Source of the DNA: Rhodothermus marinus
GTDB lineage: Bacteria > Bacteroidota > Rhodothermia > Rhodothermales > Rhodothermaceae
Direction of reading: 5' to 3'
Length of the DNA: 64,000 nt
NCBI RefSeq assembly: GCF_009936275.1
Contig: NZ_AP019797.1
Location: forward strand, 1,905,890 to 1,969,889
Positions within the stretch are counted from its first letter, which is position 1. Every line of letters starts with the position of its first letter. Of this stretch, positions 17,620 to 26,877 are shown one piece after another. The translations under genes and the position numbers were made by a program. The notes beneath the pieces are model-generated. The model had not been told where the DNA came from, searched no databases, and saw only the letters and a program-made list of their open reading frames with translations.

Positions 17620-19053
17620 TTACTGACCCTTGCCGGCCAGCATGGTGTAGATGGTCCGGAAGATGATCTTCAGGTCCATGCGCAGGCTCATGTTCTCGAT
17701 GTAGAACAGGTCGAACTTGACCTTCTGGCGCACGTCGTCGAGGCTGCTGTCGTATTTCCAGCGCACCTGCGCCCAGCCGGTAATGCCGGGTTTGACACGA
17801 TGGCGGCGGTTGTAGAGCGGGATTTCGCGGGAGAATCTTTCGACAAAGTAGGGCCGTTCGGGTCGCGGCCCCACCAGGCTCATGTCGCCTTTGAGCACGT
17901 TCCAGAACTGCGGCACTTCGTCCAGGCGCCAGCGACGAAGCCAGCGGCCGATAGGGGTCACACGCGGATCGTCTTTCGTGGCCCAGACGGGCCCGGTACG
18001 CGCCTCGGCATCGACGTACATCGTGCGGAATTTGTACAGCGTAAAGATGCGGCCGTGCTGTCCCACCCGCTGCTGTTTGTAGATGGCCGGGCCGGGCGAC
18101 GTAAGCCGGATCAGCAGGCCGATGGCGAGCCAGAGTGGCATGCCCAGCACCAGCACCAGCAGCGAAACGGTCACGTCCATAACCCGCTTCATGCTCTGCT
18201 CCCAGGCCGGCATGGGCTCGGGCAGCACTTCAATGAGCGGCAGCCCGTACATGTGCTCGGTGCGGGCCATGCCGCCGATGAGCGTGTAGAAGTCGGGCAC
18301 CAGCTTGAGCTTGACCGGCTTGCCGTCGCACAGACGGAGCACTTCGAGCAGTGCGTCGTGGTCGCGCCCGTCCAGTGCGATCAGCACATCCTGCACGCCG
18401 AGTTCGTCGATCAGCCGCGGCAACGCTTCGATCGTATAGGCCGACGTGCCGACCTGCGCAACGGCGACGGCGGCGCCATCCCCTTCGCTTTCGGACACGC
18501 GGGGCTGCTCGCCCGGCCGGGCCAGCCGAATGGCGCCCACGATCTTCAGGCCCGCCTCCGGATAGCGTGCCACTTCGTCATAGAGCTGCTCCACTTTGTC
18601 GCTCCAACCCACGATCAGCGCCTTGTGCACACCATAACCCCGCACCAGCAATGCCTTCTGCACGGTGCGCACGCCCAGCCGGCCCACCGAGACCAGGCCA
18701 TAGACCGATGCCCAGTAGAAAAAGATGGCCTCCCGGCTCGAACTGGGCTCCAGCGTGTCGATGAAAATGGCAAACACCAGGATCAGCACGCCGACCGTGA
18801 CCACCTTGAACAGCGAAACCAGCTCGTCGAAACGGCTTTCGGCGTACCGCTCCCGGTACATGCCCGAAAAGGCGAACAGCAACACCCAGTAGGCCGTCAT
18901 CAGCAGCATGGGCAGCCAGAACATCATCGGGTACAGCTTCGGCTGCCCGAACCACTGCCACTCGAACCGGGCCAGATACAGCAGCGCATAGGCCAGGCTG
19001 AACATCAGGGCGTCGATCGCCAGCAGGGCGATCAGTTCGATGCGGCGCGACAC
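17620..19053 (-). CDS. Undecaprenyl-phosphate sugar phosphotransferase (polyprenyl glycosylphosphotransferase)
   Basis: A 477-residue membrane enzyme that starts exopolysaccharide or O-antigen synthesis by transferring a sugar-1-phosphate to undecaprenyl phosphate. The N-terminus has four membrane segments (within about 5-115), then a CoA-binding-like Rossmann region (KALIVGWSDKVEQLYDEV), and a further membrane helix near 285-310. The C-terminal bacterial sugar transferase domain carries KRVMDVTVSLLVLVLGMP, YKQQRVGQHGRIFTLYKFRTM, LDEVPQFWNVLKGDMSLVGPRPERP and RHRVKPGITGWAQV. It begins with GTG at 19053, and a 14-bp palindrome lies 22 bases upstream. No other polysaccharide genes are adjacent, so the product is unknown. 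Confidence 0.92.
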   Translation of the reverse strand: MSRRIELIALLAIDALMFSLAYALLYLARFEWQWFGQPKLYPMMFWLPMLLMTAYWVLLFAFSGMYRERYAESRFDELVSLFKVVTVGVLILVFAIFIDTLEPSSSREAIFFYWASVYGLVSVGRLGVRTVQKALLVRGYGVHKALIVGWSDKVEQLYDEVARYPEAGLKIVGAIRLARPGEQPRVSESEGDGAAVAVAQVGTSAYTIEALPRLIDELGVQDVLIALDGRDHDALLEVLRLCDGKPVKLKLVPDFYTLIGGMARTEHMYGLPLIEVLPEPMPAWEQSMKRVMDVTVSLLVLVLGMPLWLAIGLLIRLTSPGPAIYKQQRVGQHGRIFTLYKFRTMYVDAEARTGPVWATKDDPRVTPIGRWLRRWRLDEVPQFWNVLKGDMSLVGPRPERPYFVERFSREIPLYNRRHRVKPGITGWAQVRWKYDSSLDDVRQKVKFDLFYIENMSLRMDLKIIFRTIYTMLAGKGQ

Positions 19054-19074
19054 GGGAACGCGCTATGGTTTAAA

Positions 19075-19088
19075 CCATTGATTCAAAA
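19075..19088. promoter_or_regulatory. Perfect 14-bp palindrome ATGGTTTAAACCAT
   Basis: This perfect dyad lies 22 bases before the GTG start of the polyprenyl glycosylphosphotransferase gene, in the divergent gap with the radical SAM gene. It could bind a dimeric regulator; no direct evidence. Confidence 0.35.
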
Positions 19089-19192
19089 AGAGGTGGTAGC
19101 AAACTGCGCGCCGTCGAGAGGCTTCGTTTCGGTTTCGTCTCAGGTTCGTTCCCGTTTTCAATATACAAAAGCCGCGGCAAAAATCCAGCACC

Positions 19193-20164
19193 ATGGCGCG
19201 TCCCTGGCCGTCCTACCTGGCACTGAGCCGTGAAGAATGGCGGCGCCGCGTTGAACAGGCCCGCGCGATGCTGGCCGACTGCCGGGCATGTCCCCGCGAC
19301 TGCGGTGTCAACCGGCTGGAAGACCGCTACGCCGCCTGCAAGACGGGCCGCTATGCACTCGTGAGCAGCTACTTTCCGCACTTCGGCGAAGAAGACTGTC
19401 TGCGAGGCTGGAACGGCTCGGGCACGATCTTCTTTGCCCATTGCAACCTGCGCTGCGTCTTCTGCCAGAACTATGACATCAGCCAGGCCATCAAACCGCA
19501 TAAAGCGCCGCCGGGGCATCCGCCCGAAGCCATTGCAGCCATGATGCTGGAGCTGCAGGAACTCGGTTGCCACAACATCAACCTGGTCACGCCCGAGCAC
19601 GTCGTCCCTCAGATCGTCGAGGCGCTGGCAATTGCCGTCGAGCACGGCCTGCGCCTGCCCATCGTTTACAACACCAGCGCCTACGACCGCCTCGAAAGCC
19701 TGCGCCTGCTCGAAGGCATCGTGGACATCTACATGCCGGACTTCAAGTTCTGGAGCGCGGAACGCAGCCGACGCTACATGAAGGCGGCCGACTATCCCGA
19801 GCATGCCCGCACCGCCATCAAGGAAATGCATCGGCAGGTGGGCGATCTGGAACTGGACGACGAAGGACTGGCACGCCGCGGCCTGCTCATCCGGCACCTG
19901 GTCATGCCCGGCTGCCTGGACGAAACGCGGGCCATTCTGGAGTGGATTGCCCGCGAGCTGGGCCCCAACACCTACATCAACCTGATGGACCAGTACTACC
20001 CGGCCGGACGCGTCAATGGCATGACCTTCCCCGAACTCAACCGTCGCCTGAGCCCTGACGAGTACGCCGAGGCACTGCACATCGCCGCCGAGCTAGGCCT
20101 GCATCGGCTGGACCGCCGCCGCCCCCACCCCCGCCTGCTCATGAAAAGCCCCTGGTTCTATTGA
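19193..20164 (+). CDS. Radical SAM protein, PflA-like (COG1313 type)
   Basis: A 323-residue radical S-adenosylmethionine protein. The 4Fe-4S cluster motif is C84, C88, C91 in CNLRCVFCQNYDIS. Four additional N-terminal cysteines (C30, C33, C37, C49 in CRACPRDCGVN and AACKTG) are typical of this uncharacterised PflA-like group and could hold an auxiliary cluster. The family is often annotated as a putative pyruvate formate-lyase activating enzyme, but no glycyl radical enzyme is seen in the window, so the substrate is unknown. Its stop overlaps the stop of the convergent Uma2 gene by seven bases. Confidence 0.85.
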   Translation: MARPWPSYLALSREEWRRRVEQARAMLADCRACPRDCGVNRLEDRYAACKTGRYALVSSYFPHFGEEDCLRGWNGSGTIFFAHCNLRCVFCQNYDISQAIKPHKAPPGHPPEAIAAMMLELQELGCHNINLVTPEHVVPQIVEALAIAVEHGLRLPIVYNTSAYDRLESLRLLEGIVDIYMPDFKFWSAERSRRYMKAADYPEHARTAIKEMHRQVGDLELDDEGLARRGLLIRHLVMPGCLDETRAILEWIARELGPNTYINLMDQYYPAGRVNGMTFPELNRRLSPDEYAEALHIAAELGLHRLDRRRPHPRLLMKSPWFY

Positions 20165-20772
20165 CCTTTCGGATTTATCTCGGCGAAAATGTCATTCACC
20201 GGCACCTCAAAACCCGGCAACAATGCCGAGCGGGCCGTCTCCTCCGGCCCGAATTTGCCCAGTGGCTCGTAGACGTGCCCTCGTAGCACATACACCTCAA
20301 TGGCGCGACTTTCCGGATCGACGATCCAGTATTCCCGTACGCCGGCCCGAGCGTATTCAAAGAATTTCTCGCCCCGATCCACTTCGCGCGTGTCGGGCGA
20401 AAGCACTTCCGCCACAAGATCCGGCACGCCGCAGACCTGCTCTCCGATCCGATCGGCATGCGCACGGTCGATAAAGAACAGATCTGGCTCCCGAATCTTC
20501 CCCGGCCAAAGGCGCACAGGCAACGGCGCAAAGCGTACGATTCCCAGACCATTGGCTTCGACGAACGCCTGCAGCCGCAGAAATAGCCGCTGCAATACCG
20601 ACTGATGCGTATAGGTAGGATGCGGAGGCATAACAAGACAGCCTTCCGAAAGCTCCACGTAGCGGTTTGTCTCCGGCAGGGCAAAATAATCCGCCTCGGT
20701 CCAGTGCCCCTGCGGCGGAAACAACTCCGCCACCGGTGCCAGCCGATGACCGTGCTGTTCAGCAGTCGCCAT
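20158..20772 (-). CDS. Uma2-family protein (restriction endonuclease-like fold)
   Basis: A 204-residue protein of the Uma2/DUF820 family, abundant in cyanobacteria and Rhodothermota, with a PD-(D/E)XK nuclease-like fold and unknown physiological role. Conserved segments seen are YVELSEGCLVMPPHPTYTHQ, the acidic pair region KIREPDLFFI, LVAEVLSPDTRE and FEYARAGVREYWIVDPE. Start ATG 20772 lies two bases after the tonB stop; a GTG at 20778 would overlap tonB. Being directly downstream of tonB suggests co-transcription, but I see no functional link. Confidence 0.82.
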   Translation of the reverse strand: MATAEQHGHRLAPVAELFPPQGHWTEADYFALPETNRYVELSEGCLVMPPHPTYTHQSVLQRLFLRLQAFVEANGLGIVRFAPLPVRLWPGKIREPDLFFIDRAHADRIGEQVCGVPDLVAEVLSPDTREVDRGEKFFEYARAGVREYWIVDPESRAIEVYVLRGHVYEPLGKFGPEETARSALLPGFEVPVNDIFAEINPKGQ

Positions 20773-20774
20773 GA

Positions 20775-21521
20775 TCACTCCAGCCGGAAGCGGAAGGTGA
20801 TGATGCCGGTCTGGTTTTCCGGCGGAACGCCGGGCGGCAGTGGATTGAAGCGCCAGCGCCGCAGGGCCTCCAGCACGGCACGCTCCAGCGCCGGGTTGCC
20901 TTTGATCAGCGGAATGGCCTGCACCACACGCCCCTGCGGATCGACCACGATGCGCACGCGGATGATGGCGTTGACCTTCTCGGCATAGACGGGCAGCGGC
21001 GCCTGCACCAGCGTGCGATCCAGCCCCTCGATCAGATAGGGTGCGCTGCGCTGATCCTCCTGGCCTTCTCCTTCATTTCCGGTAGCGGCTCCGGCCGTCC
21101 CCTCGGCCTGTCCGCCACCCTGCGGCCGAACGGGTTGTGCAGCTTCGTCGGGCTCGGGCTTTTTGACCTCGGCCGGGTTGTTCTGCGGCTCCGGCGCCAC
21201 ACGCGTTTCTTCGGGCTCGTTGATCCGCTCCTCTTCCTGAACCGGCGGCGTCTCGGGCAGCTCCACCGGACGCGTCTTTTCCGGCAGGGCCGCCGTCTCT
21301 TCCTGTGGGGTTTCCGGTTGCGGCTCCGGAGCCGCCTCGTTCGGCCGCGGCTGCTCGGACTGCTGCACGGGACGCCCTTCGGCCCAGGGGCCCAGCTCCA
21401 CTTCGATGAAGCCCAGCGGGGGCACCTGCGTCAGCTGCACGTGCTTGAAGGCCAGCAACAGCAGCACCAGTGCGTGGATGACCAGGCTGGTCAGCAGTCC
21501 GATCCAGTCGTTGCGTTTCAT
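20775..21521 (-). CDS. TonB-family energy transducer
   Basis: A 248-residue periplasm-spanning protein that would couple inner-membrane proton motive force to TonB-dependent outer-membrane receptors such as the SusC in this window. It has one N-terminal membrane helix (IGLLTSLVIHALVLLLLAF), a Pro/Glu-rich periplasmic spacer (about 40-150), and a TonB C-terminal domain (NAIIRVRIVVDPQGRVVQAI, ALERAVLEALRRWRFNPLPPG). ExbB and ExbD are not adjacent but occur at 54.6-55.7 kb. Six bases separate it from mtnA upstream. Confidence 0.9.
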   Translation of the reverse strand: MKRNDWIGLLTSLVIHALVLLLLAFKHVQLTQVPPLGFIEVELGPWAEGRPVQQSEQPRPNEAAPEPQPETPQEETAALPEKTRPVELPETPPVQEEERINEPEETRVAPEPQNNPAEVKKPEPDEAAQPVRPQGGGQAEGTAGAATGNEGEGQEDQRSAPYLIEGLDRTLVQAPLPVYAEKVNAIIRVRIVVDPQGRVVQAIPLIKGNPALERAVLEALRRWRFNPLPPGVPPENQTGIITFRFRLE

Positions 21522-21527
21522 GGCCGC

Positions 21528-22586
<1,059 letters not shown>

Positions 22587-22623
22587 GGGCAGGGATTAGT
22601 TTCAGGTTAGTTTTATCGGGGAA

Positions 22624-23760
22624 TCAAACGTCCGGGCGGTGCCAGTTTTCCCGGGCCAGCACGAAGCGCACGGCCAGCCGGTGGGCAAAGCCCAGCTCGG
22701 AGGCCAGTCCGGCAAAATCGCCGAAGCTGTAATCGACGGTCAGATGCCGGAGCCGCACGCCCGCGCCCACCGTGGGCGTCAGTTCGAGTCCGAAGCGGTC
22801 GGAGTAGGCCAGGCGGTTGACGCCCGCCCGCAGTGCCACCACGTCCCGGTACCAGAACTCGGCCCCCAGCCGGGGGTGCAGCGAGACGTCGCCCACGTTG
22901 ACCGCATAGGCGCGCTGGCCGTCGAAGGCCACGTCCACGTCGGCGGCCACCACGAGCCGGTGCATGCCCAGCGGCTGCTCGTAGGCCGAGCCCAGCCGGA
23001 GCACCGGCAGCACCAGGTAGGTGCCCCCCTCCGGCAGTTCCTGTCCAAAGGCTTCCTCGAAGGTGTAGGGCCGACCGGTCTCCGGGTTGATCGTCTCCAG
23101 CGCGAACGCATCCGGGTTGATGCTCCAGCTCTGGAGCATCGTCGAAAGGTCCTGCACGTTCACGCCCAGCCAGAAGCGTCCCAGCCGATAACGGGCGCCT
23201 GCGTCCACGCTGTAGCCCCAGGCTTCGGCGAAGTCCCCGATCGCCCGGCGCACCACCTTGGCCGAAAGTCCCACGGCCAGGTTCTCGCCCAGCAGGCGGG
23301 CATAGCTGAAGTAGAACGCGTAGTCGGCCGCCGAGAACGTCTCGATGAACTCCTCGGCGTGCGGCTTCGGGCGGTTGCGCACCGGGTCCCAGGCGTTCAG
23401 CGTGTTTTTGATGTCGTTGACGCCGCTTCTGAAAAATGCAATGCCCAGCGTCGAGGTCGCACTGATCGGCCAGGCCAGCGCCGCGTAGTCGAACGAAACG
23501 ATCCCGGCAAAGCGTTCGGCGTGCATGTAGGCGACCTCCGGGTAGGCCAGCAGGCTCAAACCGGCCGGATTCCAGTAGGTGGCGTCCACGTCGGCCGCCA
23601 GCGCCACGTAGGCGCCGCCCATGCCGAGCGCCCGACCGCCCACGCCGCCAGCCAGAAAGTCGGCGCCGTACTTGGCCACCCGTTGTCCGGCGACCGGTAG
23701 GGCCAGCCCGCTCCACCCGATCAGCAGCCAGAGGGCCGCCTTTTTTCTCGAAACGAACAT
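22624..23760 (-). CDS. PorV/PorQ-family outer-membrane protein
   Basis: A 378-residue FadL-like outer-membrane beta-barrel of the PorV/PorQ family; PorV is the shuttle of the type IX secretion system. Signal peptide ends near ALPVAGQ. The conserved N-terminal region AKYGADFLAGGVGGRALGMGGAYVALAADVDATYWNPAGLS is split here as FLAGGVGGRALGMGGAYVA and DVDATYWNPAGLS. ATG 23760 is chosen at the signal peptide; the longer frame overlaps the promoter of the divergent methyltransferase. Several secreted proteins in this window carry sorting domains, so a secretion role is plausible, but PorV and PorQ cannot be told apart here. Confidence 0.82.
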   Translation of the reverse strand: MFVSRKKAALWLLIGWSGLALPVAGQRVAKYGADFLAGGVGGRALGMGGAYVALAADVDATYWNPAGLSLLAYPEVAYMHAERFAGIVSFDYAALAWPISATSTLGIAFFRSGVNDIKNTLNAWDPVRNRPKPHAEEFIETFSAADYAFYFSYARLLGENLAVGLSAKVVRRAIGDFAEAWGYSVDAGARYRLGRFWLGVNVQDLSTMLQSWSINPDAFALETINPETGRPYTFEEAFGQELPEGGTYLVLPVLRLGSAYEQPLGMHRLVVAADVDVAFDGQRAYAVNVGDVSLHPRLGAEFWYRDVVALRAGVNRLAYSDRFGLELTPTVGAGVRLRHLTVDYSFGDFAGLASELGFAHRLAVRFVLARENWHRPDV

Positions 23761-23902
23761 GCGCAATCGCTTCGCGTTGATTCTGGCTCGCAACGAAAGA
23801 TCGCGTAGCAAACGCTCGTGGCGCCGGCCGGCTGGTTTACAGGGACGAGACTCCAACCGGCAGGCGCCCGGCCCGTTCCCCTGACCTGCCTCGTACCAGA
23901 CC

Positions 23903-25105
23903 ATGCGTGTTGTCCTCAAACCCGGCAAAGACAAACTGCTGCGTCGCGGCTATCCGTGGGTGTTCGCCAATCAGATTCACCGCATCGAAGGACGCCCGCA
24001 GACCGGCGACGTGGTCGAGATCGCCGCGGCCGACGGCACCGTCTATGGACTCGGCTTCTATCACGAGCGCTCCCAGATTGCCGTGCGCTTTCTCACGCCC
24101 GATCCGGAAGCCACCATCGACGCCGAATTCTTCCGCCGTCGACTGGAGCGGGCGCTGGCACTCCGCAAGGCCGCCTTTGGCGACAGCACGCACTACCGCC
24201 TGGTCTTCAGCGAAAGCGACGGCCTGCCCGGCACGATCATCGACCGCTACGGCGAGGTGCTCACCTGGACTTGCCTCTGCTACGGGATGGAGCAGCGCCG
24301 GGACCTGATCCTCGACCTGCTGGAGGAACTGCTGCATCCCCGCGCGATCGTCGAGCGCAACGACAACAACCTCCGCGAGAAGGACGGCCTCCCTCAGCAA
24401 CGGGGCATCCTGCGCGGCCGCTACGACGGACCGGTGGAGATCGTCGAGGATGGCGTGCGTTTCCGCGTGGACGTGCTCGAAGGACTCAAGACGGGCTTCT
24501 TTCTGGATCAGCGATTGCACCGGCCCGTGGTGGCCCGCCTGGCGCGCGACCGTCGCGTGCTCGATGTGTTTTCGGCCGATGGTGGCTTCGGCCTGATGGC
24601 CGCAGCATACGGCGCCGCCCACGTGCACCTGCTCGACATCTCCGAGCCGGCCATGCAACGCGCCCGCGAAAACGCCCGCCTGAACGGCCTCGACCTGTCG
24701 CGCCTGACCTTCGACGTAGCGAATGCCCTCGACCGCCTCGGCGAACTCGTTGCGCAGGGCGCCACGTACGACCTGATCGTGCTCGATCCGCCCGCCTTCG
24801 CCAAAAGCAAGCGGCATCTGGACGACGCGCGCCGGGCCTACCAGCGCATCAACATCAGCGCGCTGCGCCTGCTACCGCCCGGTGGCCTGCTGGCCACGGC
24901 TTCGTGCTCGCAGGCGCTCGACGAAGACGAGTTTCTGAAAATCATTCACTACAGCGCCCGCCGTGTCGGGTGCGGCCTGCGCCTGCTCTACCGGGGCACC
25001 CAGCCGCCCGATCATCCCGTTCTCGAAGCCATGCCCGAAACGCATTACCTCAAGTTCTTCCTCTTCCAGAAGATGGCCGACGAAGTGCCACCGGTCCGGC
25101 AGTGA
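23903..25105 (+). CDS. Class I SAM-dependent rRNA methyltransferase, RlmI-like
   Basis: A 400-residue methyltransferase of the RlmI family, which in E. coli makes 5-methylcytosine 1962 in 23S rRNA. An N-terminal PUA domain (VVLKPGKDKLLRRGYPWVFANQI) is followed by the EEHUD-like region and a Rossmann methyltransferase: LKTGFFLDQR, SAM loop VLDVFSADGGFGLMAA, and LDPPAFAKSK. A cysteine in ATASCSQALDEDEF fits the catalytic or release position. The target base is inferred. It ends with a shared bidirectional terminator against the CBM48 gene. Confidence 0.9.
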   Translation: MRVVLKPGKDKLLRRGYPWVFANQIHRIEGRPQTGDVVEIAAADGTVYGLGFYHERSQIAVRFLTPDPEATIDAEFFRRRLERALALRKAAFGDSTHYRLVFSESDGLPGTIIDRYGEVLTWTCLCYGMEQRRDLILDLLEELLHPRAIVERNDNNLREKDGLPQQRGILRGRYDGPVEIVEDGVRFRVDVLEGLKTGFFLDQRLHRPVVARLARDRRVLDVFSADGGFGLMAAAYGAAHVHLLDISEPAMQRARENARLNGLDLSRLTFDVANALDRLGELVAQGATYDLIVLDPPAFAKSKRHLDDARRAYQRINISALRLLPPGGLLATASCSQALDEDEFLKIIHYSARRVGCGLRLLYRGTQPPDHPVLEAMPETHYLKFFLFQKMADEVPPVRQ

Positions 25106-25113
25106 TCATCCAT

Positions 25114-25146
25114 AAAAAACGGCGCCTACGAGGGACGCCGCTTTTG
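25114..25146. terminator. Bidirectional terminator between rlmI-like and CBM48 genes
   Basis: A CGGCG/CGCCG stem (25120-25124 with 25136-25140) is flanked by an A run on the left and CTTTT on the right, so it can terminate transcripts from both convergent genes. Confidence 0.7.
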
Positions 25147-25153
25147 CACGGGA

Positions 25154-25447
25154 TCATTCCACGTGCAGCAGGCAGTTCTCGCTGAAGAACGGGCTGGCGG
25201 TGTAGCCGTCGGCCTGATCGTCGTTCACCCAGCGCTCACCATCGACAAAGTAGCGGAACTGATAGGTACCGGGCTTGAGCACGATCGACTTGCTCCAGTA
25301 GCCTTTGTTTTTGTAGAGGCGCATGGGATGGGCCGACGGATCCCAGTTGTTGAAGTCGCCCACGACGGACACGCTTTCATGCGCCACGTCGGCCGGCAAC
25401 TTGAAGGTAACACTGATACCCCGACTCGTCTTTTTCTTCTCGATCAT
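25154..25447 (-). CDS. Stand-alone CBM48 / isoamylase early-set glycogen-binding protein
   Basis: A 97-residue protein consisting almost only of a CBM48 (AMPK-beta-type) domain: VSVVGDFNNWDPSAHPM, KSIVLKPGTYQFRYFVDG and the closing WVNDDQADGY strand. The aromatic residues expected to contact alpha-glucan (W in FNNWD, and Y/W in KGYWSKS) are present. No signal peptide, so it is cytosolic. It probably binds glycogen or starch-like polymer; no enzyme domain is attached and no glycogen gene is adjacent. A palindrome-rich, AT-rich stretch of 173 bases lies upstream. Confidence 0.88.
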   Translation of the reverse strand: MIEKKKTSRGISVTFKLPADVAHESVSVVGDFNNWDPSAHPMRLYKNKGYWSKSIVLKPGTYQFRYFVDGERWVNDDQADGYTASPFFSENCLLHVE

Positions 25448-25554
25448 AGGGCCTCGAACAGGGATTGGTGAACAGGGATCGCCTTCGCATGAATTGGAAA
25501 CGCACGCAAAAGTTGCCCGGCAACTGTTGAAAAAACAACTATCCCTGCCGCGAC

Positions 25555-25618
25555 AAGCGCTTTTCTAATGAAAAGCTAAAAAAGCAGCGCTTGCTTTGAT
25601 TTTGAGAAAGCGCTTTCT
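25555..25618. promoter_or_regulatory. Three AGCGCT dyads upstream of the CBM48 gene
   Basis: AGCGCT cores occur at 25556-25561, 25586-25591 and 25609-25614. The last is centred in a perfect 14-bp palindrome AGAAAGCGCTTTCT (25605-25618), similar in form to LacI/CcpA-family operators. The middle one also forms an AAAGCA/TGCTTT stem followed by a T run on the minus strand, so part of this region may instead terminate the gene ending at 25621. Confidence 0.4.
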
Positions 25619-25620
25619 AT

Positions 25621-26793
25621 TTACCTGCCCATCCCGGTAGCCTGCGCAAGGGGTGCTGTCGTGTGCAGGCGTCCACGGGCCTGTTCGAAGAAAGCGTCGT
25701 CCCCCAGCAGTTGCAGCACCAGTCCCTGTTCGAGGCGTGTCTGGGCCAGGTGGTAGAGCACGGCCATGGGCACGGCGTCCATCAACAGCACCGCCACGCG
25801 CACCCCGGGCCGATCGTGCCGTCGGGCATAGGCGGCCACACTGACCAGCCCCGGAAACAACCCGCTTTCGACGGCCAGCACCTTCAGGCTGGTCTGCAAC
25901 GTGTCGGGTAGCGTACGCTCCAGGTAGCCACGCATGGTGCGTCCCCAGGCCGAGCTGTCGGTCGCAATACGCCGGAGCAATGCGGCATAGCCCTGCGCCG
26001 TACCACGGGGGTAGGTAGCCTGCGCCCGATCGCGCTGGTCCCACAGACTCAGGCCAGAGCCCTGCTGCTCCAGATGGGTTGCCAGCGCGTCATGCAAACG
26101 TGCATCGCGCACGACGGCCTGCGTCAGTGCAAAAGGTTCGGTACGGCGACCCTCCAGCGCCGGGATGGCATGCCAGCTCAGAAAAAGCCCCAGGAGCGGC
26201 CGCGGCGATTCCAGCAACGGGACACCGAGTCGCTCCGGCAGCGTGGCCACTGAAGCCTGCCCCAGGCGCAGCAGCAGGTAGTCGTGCGCGGCCGGATCGT
26301 TGCCTTCCAGCAGGAGCTGCACGACCTGCCGCAGGGGGAGCGTATCGCCGGTGTCCGGCAGCAGCGAGAGGGCATGCGTGTGCACCTGCGCGCCCAGCGA
26401 TGGCAACACGTACCGGTCGAGCGTCTGGCGGGCGATTGGTTCGTCCGGGTTCAGCCTGCCCTGCGCAACCGCTTCGGCATAGCCGGCCAGCAGCAGCAGT
26501 CGGGGCAGTCCGGCCACCGGCCGCGCCACCTCCGGCTGGAAGTAGAGCCCGGAGTCCGGCGCCGTGACGTCAAAGACCACCAGCGAAGCCTGCCTCGGGT
26601 GATCCAGCAGATAGGCGAGCAGGTCCTGCGGGCTGCGCAACGTTTCGGCCAGCGCACGACCCTCTCGCATGGCCCGCAGGTTGTCCAGCATCACGCCGAA
26701 GGTGTCCCGATAGCGCAGGACGACGACCACGATCGCCACTACCAGCAATCCGGTGGCGATCAGCAGATGGCGTTTCAGGTTGATCCCCGCCAT
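25621..26793 (-). CDS. Membrane-anchored beta-lactamase-fold protein with altered catalytic motifs
   Basis: A 390-residue protein with one N-terminal membrane helix (about 8-26) and a predicted periplasmic domain. The layout resembles class A serine beta-lactamases or penicillin-binding hydrolases, but each motif is changed. The SxxK position reads GLPR (95-98, in RPVAGLPRLLLLAGYAEAV). The SDN position reads GND (164-166, in LLEGNDPAAHDYLL). The KTG position reads ESG (309-311, in LAVESGLFPGLVSVAAY). The fold call is my alignment by eye. If right, this is a non-catalytic relative, perhaps a binding protein. It lies downstream of the acetate symporter but after a strong terminator, so it likely has its own promoter. 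Confidence 0.6.
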   Translation of the reverse strand: MAGINLKRHLLIATGLLVVAIVVVVLRYRDTFGVMLDNLRAMREGRALAETLRSPQDLLAYLLDHPRQASLVVFDVTAPDSGLYFQPEVARPVAGLPRLLLLAGYAEAVAQGRLNPDEPIARQTLDRYVLPSLGAQVHTHALSLLPDTGDTLPLRQVVQLLLEGNDPAAHDYLLLRLGQASVATLPERLGVPLLESPRPLLGLFLSWHAIPALEGRRTEPFALTQAVVRDARLHDALATHLEQQGSGLSLWDQRDRAQATYPRGTAQGYAALLRRIATDSSAWGRTMRGYLERTLPDTLQTSLKVLAVESGLFPGLVSVAAYARRHDRPGVRVAVLLMDAVPMAVLYHLAQTRLEQGLVLQLLGDDAFFEQARGRLHTTAPLAQATGMGR

Positions 26794-26823
26794 GGTTGCA
26801 ACCGCTCCGTAGTTTTTTGCTCA

Positions 26824-26866
26824 CAAAATAAAAAAGGGCGGCGGCACCCGAAGGCACCGCCGCCCC
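26824..26866 (-). terminator. Strong terminator of the acetate-transport operon
   Basis: On the minus strand a stem with nine perfect GC pairs plus wobble pairs is capped by a TTCG tetraloop and followed by TTTTTTATTTTG. It directly follows the symporter gene. Confidence 0.9.
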
Positions 26867-26877
26867 GGGGGTCCCGA

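Noticed and set aside
19193-20164. Naming the radical SAM protein pyruvate formate-lyase activase
   Set aside because: No pyruvate formate-lyase is nearby and this PflA-like group has no proven substrate.
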